A DNA stretch of 18,006 nucleotides from Verrucomicrobia bacterium UBA3761. GTDB taxonomy: Bacteria; Verrucomicrobiota; Kiritimatiellia; RFP12; UBA1067. Every line of letters begins with the position of its first letter. Position 1 is the stretch's first letter. The stretch covers positions 67,283 to 85,288 of the forward strand of contig DFGB01000074.1 of NCBI GenBank assembly GCA_002371135.1. Direction: 5' to 3'. This document shows positions 13,768 through 18,006 of this stretch, piece after piece. The position numbers and the translations under genes are program-made. The notes below the pieces were generated by a model that had not been told where the DNA came from, searched no databases, and saw nothing but the letters and a program-made list of their open reading frames with translations.

Positions 13768-16700
13768 TCATTCATTTGTCGTGTCGACCGCAATCTTGTG
13801 ATACTGGAGCGACTCGCCTGACGGGAACGCGGGGGCGACAGGCGAAACCGTCTCGCCGCTAGCCTGGACAGCCTCGCCATCAGCCATCGTGCCGCCAAGT
13901 TCCGTGCCATTCAATGCGGTGCCCGAACGCACCTTGTACCACAAGCCGGGAATCGCCTTCACGGTGTAGGACGGCGTCGTTGCGCCCTCGGCGAACGTCA
14001 CGGGCGACGCATCCGCCGGGACAGGCCGCACCGGCACCTCGCCGACAGAGCCCTCGGGATTCAGCGCAATCGTCACATTCCCGGCCGACCCGCCGATCGT
14101 GAACGCGCCCGTAATGTCGTTTTCCCCGAACTTCACCTTGACATTCGCCGGTGAAATAGCCGTCCCCGTCGTCGTCAATGTCGCCACCTGCGGAGGCACG
14201 ACGACACTACCAACATAATTTGCGGGAAGGGCTGCTATTGCACTCGTCGAGCCCTCCTCTGGAGTTGCCTCAGTCTCTGCAAGCTCAAGATACAGGCCGT
14301 CCGTCGCCTCGCCTTTATTCCGGCGAGTCGCTATCGTACCGGTAATAATGTTCATACCCTCGATTTCGATGTCGGGATTTGTAAATTCATACTCTCCGCC
14401 GACAGAAAGCAACTTCTGGCCCTCGAACAACTCGGCGGAGGCAGAGACAGGGAATGTCAGTTTTGTTATCGTAAAAGCTATACCGACATCGTTCACAAGA
14501 GTTAAATCTCCCGGCGAAGACTGCACAACCTCGTCAAACAACACTTGAGCAGGTGTGTTTGTTTTAGTGAATGAGAGCCGTCCTGTTCCGGACACCTTGT
14601 AAAACCTGTAATACGTGCCGCTGTTGGATCCGCTGATCGAAAGCGAACCCGTAAGTTTTATATTCGGTCGTGGCTGATGGCCATGTTCGTCGCTTCTAGC
14701 CGCATTCGTCTTCAACCAACATTTGGAATCTCCAATAATCTCGACCGTTGACGAGGCTATTCCGTAGTTGCAGAAATTGATGCCATTGGACAACAAATTG
14801 AACTCCGGCAGCACTACAGTCCCCGTCCATTGCCCGAACGACATTGCGGAGTCGGCGGAAGCCACTGTGGAAAGCGCAATCTTGCCGCTTCCCGTTATTT
14901 GTCCTGAAATAGAGCCGCCAGACGCTACAGCGACATTGTATCCCGCCGGAACGGTCACGGAAGCTCCGACCGCACCTGTCAATTCCACCGTCGAGGATTG
15001 CGTTGCATAATCCGCCACGTTCAACGCCCCGGACGCTATCGCCGGCAACGCCACCGTGCCGGTCCACGACTCGTCAAACAGCAAACGGGGCGGCAACGCC
15101 TCATACGATACTCTTCCCGCGCCTGTCAGCGTATTCGCGATTGAGCCTGTGGAAGTGATATTGATCGTCTTGCCATTCCCGATGGACATCAATGAGGTCC
15201 CGCCTATCGCGCCATCGACATATATTGAGCCAGTGCTGTTATCCATCGCAACAGTTCCGCCATTCAATGTCATGGACGCAAGTTTCATGTCACGATAATT
15301 TCGCTCAAACGTCAGCGTTTTGTTGTCTGCTATGGTAATTACGACATCAGGCAAAAGAGCATTTACATTTCCCGGCCTGAACGTAACATTTCCGTTGATT
15401 TTTATTGATGAGAGGTTTACCGGGAGCAATGCCGACACCCAAACAGTAGCATCATCATTGTCAAATACTACCACATCACCAGCATTGATTACTGTTTCTG
15501 TTTCCTTATCCGACAACGTAACCTTGAAATTGTTGTCGCCATCCGTCCCCATATATCCGCTCTTGTAATACACCTCGTAGCCATCGCCCTTCTTGCGAAT
15601 GACCTTGTGGCCGTTGCCGTCGTCGTCCTTGACGACGACGCAAGTCTCCGAAAAATCGATGCTTTCGTCAAGCAGCGTAATCACGCCTGTATTGCCTGCG
15701 GCGGCGATTGCATCATCGAGATTCAAGTATGCAACGCCATTGACCGTCGCTACAGGAGTTACGTGTAGCACCAGACCTGTCGCAGTTTTTTCGACGGACA
15801 AATGAGGATTGGAACCAGGAGCCATTTCAAATGTGCCGTCCGGCGCGGCCGACCAAGAGACGATCTTCGCGTTATCGTACGCCACAGCGCCATTGCCGAG
15901 CGCGATTTTCACGGTATCATTCGCGCCGACGGTGATTGCGGTCGATGCGGTGAGAGAGGGAGAGTTCGCATTCGTATAGTTGAATGTCAAGGTCGAGCCG
16001 CCGTCGAGATCGATGGTATCGATCGTCAGCGCAGAATCCGGCAGCGAAAGCGAATTGCCCGCACCGACCGTCAAAACACTAAAACCAGAAACGCCCGTCG
16101 CGCCCGAAAGGTCGATGTCTCCCTCAATCGCCAGCGTCTTCGCGCCCGTGGCATTACCGCCCATAAGAGTCGCGCCTGTGAAAACGCCGTCCTTCAGCGC
16201 AAGCGTCGCCGAGCCGGTCACGGTGGCGCTTCCCATGCCATATCCACCTGCACATATCGTGCCGGTGTATTTACCGCCATCAAGCGTCACCGACGAATCT
16301 CCCGCGACGGATGCAATGCCAGATGCCGCCCAGCAAGCACCGATGATATTGCCGATGAAGGTCACTCCAGCGGGTGCTGTAACTGCGACAGAAGTTGAAC
16401 CGCCTATTTCCGTAGCGCGGTCCGCACCAGACTGACCTCCGTAAGACCCACCTACAATCCCTTTCACAAAAGTTCCTTCCGCTTCATTTGGCAGGTCAAT
16501 CGTAACAGACGTATTCTTTGTAATATTGGAGCGTCCGAGATTCCCCTGATAGGCCGATCCACCTATGATATACCCTTTCGGGATGCTACCCAAATCCGAC
16601 ACGTCAGTAACAGCCTGTACATTCTTGACTTTTACGGACGTGCTACCCGTGATAAGCGGCTTGTAGTCGTGTACTGACGACCATCCACCGAGAACAGTTC

Positions 16701-18006
16701 CCTTGACAACGGCGTTTCCGTCGATCACGACACCCACATCGCCAGTTAGCGCAGTTGGCTGACCGCCCTTGAAACCGGCGCCCATCACCCAATCTGCGGT
16801 TGCGTTGTCCGTCAGATTTACAAGGACATTGCCTGTGAATGTCCGAGTCCCCGCCTGCCAATCGGCTTCGCCGACGCCATTGACTCGTGCGGATGTCGTA
16901 TCCCCCGACACCATCAAAAATATGTCCTTATTAGAATCTACGGTCTCCTGATACTTCACTAACCCGTCGATCTCCGTATATGTCCCTCCAGTGACGTTCG
17001 CGACGATGGCGCTACGGTCGCCGAGAATCTGCATGTATTCCGGGCGATTGCCGAACGACAGCGTCGTCACTGCGTCTTCGTTCCAAGTCTTGGCACCCGT
17101 CGGAAGCGTCCTCCCGCTCCAGTCCGACGCCAATGGCGCTGTGAATGCAACCGCCGGTGCATAATCCACCCAGTAGAGATACACACCCGTCGTCGTCTGC
17201 ACTAGTTCGCAACTGCCGACTTCATTTGCCGAAGTAAGCGTCGGACTTCCTAAAATCGAAGTCAGCGTCGTCGTTGTCGTCGCGCCTGCGGCGGTCGTCA
17301 CTTCAATGCTGGCCGACGGTGCAGCGAACGTCGCATTTGCCGTCGATGTCCACGTCACAAGCGGCTTGCGTGTCACATACTTCCCGTCGCTTTCCGCGGA
17401 AAGCTGAATGTCGGCTTGACAAATCTTGTGCGTGCTGTGCTTGTTTATTGCCTGATACGAAACACTGCCGTCACCTGTAAGATAGTATTCAATCGTTGGG
17501 GCAAGCCTAGTATTGGTACCGTTGGCAGGAACGGCACACGTATATTCTATTCCATCCTTTGCAGCGACAAAATACTGCACCAGTTGGCTATTCCAGTTTG
17601 CTGTAGACACCCCTGAAATCTTCAACTTTGAAGTGGCATCAACAAACGCATAGTTTCCGAGACCACCTGTCCAGTATTTAAGGTTTTTGATCGTCACCGT
17701 AACGCCATTGAAGACACCAATCCTTAAATTCCACCCTTCGACATCATATGTACCTCCACTAAACGTACCACTCCTAGAAATTTGCTTTGTTGCAGAATCT
17801 GGCATATTCACGCTATCAAACAAGATAGGATCCCAGTTGTTACTGCCAGGTGTCTCAGGTAATGCCGTAGGGTTGTCCCCAGAAGCTTTCACCCAGTTGC
17901 CAAGAGCCCCCCAATTGCCGTTGCTTCCCGTGAATGCCCATGTAAAAGTGGTATTCGCCCCTGTCACGGGATTCGCTTTCGTGAACGTCACCCCCCCCCC
18001 CCCCCC
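13768..18006 (-). CDS. Giant beta-repeat surface or secreted protein, N-terminus missing
   Basis: At least 1407 residues are coded on the minus strand; the start and any signal peptide lie beyond the window. Numbering from the codon at 17991, composition is Ser/Thr/Gly/Val-rich with few cysteines, as in extracellular beta-helix and autotransporter-associated repeat proteins. Residues about 430-620 are Gly-Gly-rich turns (I-G-G-S-T-S-V-A-V, L-D-G-G-K-Y-T-G) typical of a right-handed beta-helix. Residues 748-775 hold a V-N-G-V-A-Y-L-N-L-D-D-A-I motif ending V-I-T-L-L, common in gut bacterial surface proteins. Residues 900-1160 hold about three copies of a module with T-G-x-G-[RK] and W-T-G-T-V-x-L-P. 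The last 100 residues look like a small beta domain and end I-A-V-D-T-T-N-E, with no PEP-CTERM, LPxTG or OmpA anchor visible. Parts near 14300-15500 are more AT-rich than the neighbours. The role may be adhesion or glycan binding, which is inference. Confidence 0.8.
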   Translation of the reverse strand, partial: GGGGGVTFTKANPVTGANTTFTWAFTGSNGNWGALGNWVKASGDNPTALPETPGSNNWDPILFDSVNMPDSATKQISRSGTFSGGTYDVEGWNLRIGVFNGVTVTIKNLKYWTGGLGNYAFVDATSKLKISGVSTANWNSQLVQYFVAAKDGIEYTCAVPANGTNTRLAPTIEYYLTGDGSVSYQAINKHSTHKICQADIQLSAESDGKYVTRKPLVTWTSTANATFAAPSASIEVTTAAGATTTTTLTSILGSPTLTSANEVGSCELVQTTTGVYLYWVDYAPAVAFTAPLASDWSGRTLPTGAKTWNEDAVTTLSFGNRPEYMQILGDRSAIVANVTGGTYTEIDGLVKYQETVDSNKDIFLMVSGDTTSARVNGVGEADWQAGTRTFTGNVLVNLTDNATADWVMGAGFKGGQPTALTGDVGVVIDGNAVVKGTVLGGWSSVHDYKPLITGSTSVKVKNVQAVTDVSDLGSIPKGYIIGGSAYQGNLGRSNITKNTSVTIDLPNEAEGTFVKGIVGGSYGGQSGADRATEIGGSTSVAVTAPAGVTFIGNIIGACWAASGIASVAGDSSVTLDGGKYTGTICAGGYGMGSATVTGSATLALKDGVFTGATLMGGNATGAKTLAIEGDIDLSGATGVSGFSVLTVGAGNSLSLPDSALTIDTIDLDGGSTLTFNYTNANSPSLTASTAITVGANDTVKIALGNGAVAYDNAKIVSWSAAPDGTFEMAPGSNPHLSVEKTATGLVLHVTPVATVNGVAYLNLDDAIAAAGNTGVITLLDESIDFSETCVVVKDDDGNGHKVIRKKGDGYEVYYKSGYMGTDGDNNFKVTLSDKETETVINAGDVVVFDNDDATVWVSALLPVNLSSIKINGNVTFRPGNVNALLPDVVITIADNKTLTFERNYRDMKLASMTLNGGTVAMDNSTGSIYVDGAIGGTSLMSIGNGKTINITSTGSIANTLTGAGRVSYEALPPRLLFDESWTGTVALPAIASGALNVADYATQSSTVELTGAVGASVTVPAGYNVAVASGGSISGQITGSGKIALSTVASADSAMSFGQWTGTVVLPEFNLLSNGINFCNYGIASSTVEIIGDSKCWLKTNAARSDEHGHQPRPNIKLTGSLSISGSNSGTYYRFYKVSGTGRLSFTKTNTPAQVLFDEVVQSSPGDLTLVNDVGIAFTITKLTFPVSASAELFEGQKLLSVGGEYEFTNPDIEIEGMNIITGTIATRRNKGEATDGLYLELAETEATPEEGSTSAIAALPANYVGSVVVPPQVATLTTTGTAISPANVKVKFGENDITGAFTIGGSAGNVTIALNPEGSVGEVPVRPVPADASPVTFAEGATTPSYTVKAIPGLWYKVRSGTALNGTELGGTMADGEAVQASGETVSPVAPAFPSGESLQYHKIAVDTTNE
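17991..18006. repeat. 16-bp homopolymer C (poly-G on the coding strand) at the window end
   Basis: The last 16 bases are all C. On the strand of the giant gene this is a G16 tract immediately upstream of the readable coding sequence. It may be a real slippage-prone tract inside the gene or an assembly or sequencing artefact at a contig end. The sequence alone does not decide. Confidence 0.9.

Overview
The window is a GC-rich bacterial chromosome segment, possibly a contig end because it finishes in a 16-base C run. Gene content (bacterial S10 operon, diderm lipoprotein enzyme Lnt, phosphatidylglycerol enzyme PgpA, very large beta-rich secreted protein) and style suggest an uncultivated Gram-negative of the PVC group, most likely a Kiritimatiellota/Verrucomicrobiota-type gut or anaerobic lineage. 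That placement is an inference from style; no marker was compared.

Layout. Positions 1-1251 (minus) hold the start of an S10 ribosomal operon: rpsJ, rplC and the first 88 codons of rplD. A 528-bp divergent intergenic region (1252-1779) carries a good promoter for each direction, a hairpin in the 5' leader of rpsJ and a cluster of palindromes. From 1780 to 13599 (plus) runs a dense row of housekeeping genes: pgpA, trmB, a U32-family (RlhA-like) protein, lnt, a YchJ-like SEC-C protein, a HAD phosphatase, a conserved-looking hypothetical, a ParA/Soj ATPase without a ParB beside it, two family-2 glycosyltransferases and uvrB. Several join by 4-bp ATGA overlaps (pgpA/trmB, trmB/U32, ychJ/HAD) or longer ones (lnt/ychJ 8 bp, GT2/GT2 16 bp, parA/GT2 62 bp), which implies translational coupling. 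Convergent to uvrB, 13768-18006 (minus) encodes at least 1407 residues of a Ser/Thr/Gly/Val-rich beta-repeat surface protein whose N-terminus is off the window.

How the genes fit together. PgpA makes phosphatidylglycerol, which is the donor that lipoprotein maturation begins with. Lnt finishes that maturation. The two glycosyltransferases probably modify envelope glycans, and the giant protein is probably exported. TrmB and the U32 protein modify RNA, and UvrB repairs DNA.

The most unusual feature is not a gene. Almost every real gap in the plus-strand gene row is filled by a tiny tandem array with an exact 7-, 8- or 9-bp period (CTAG, GTCC, TTTCAAC, CTTCCC, GTAGGA and CGCAGAGA types). Many are arranged as inverted pairs around a spacer or around a GC-rich hairpin. 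They begin inside the last codons of the preceding gene, so the array supplies stop codons for three genes and C-terminal residues for others. One array has expanded in frame inside the U32 gene as an x-Val-Pro linker. The units differ between loci but the architecture recurs, so I treat it as one candidate repeat system.
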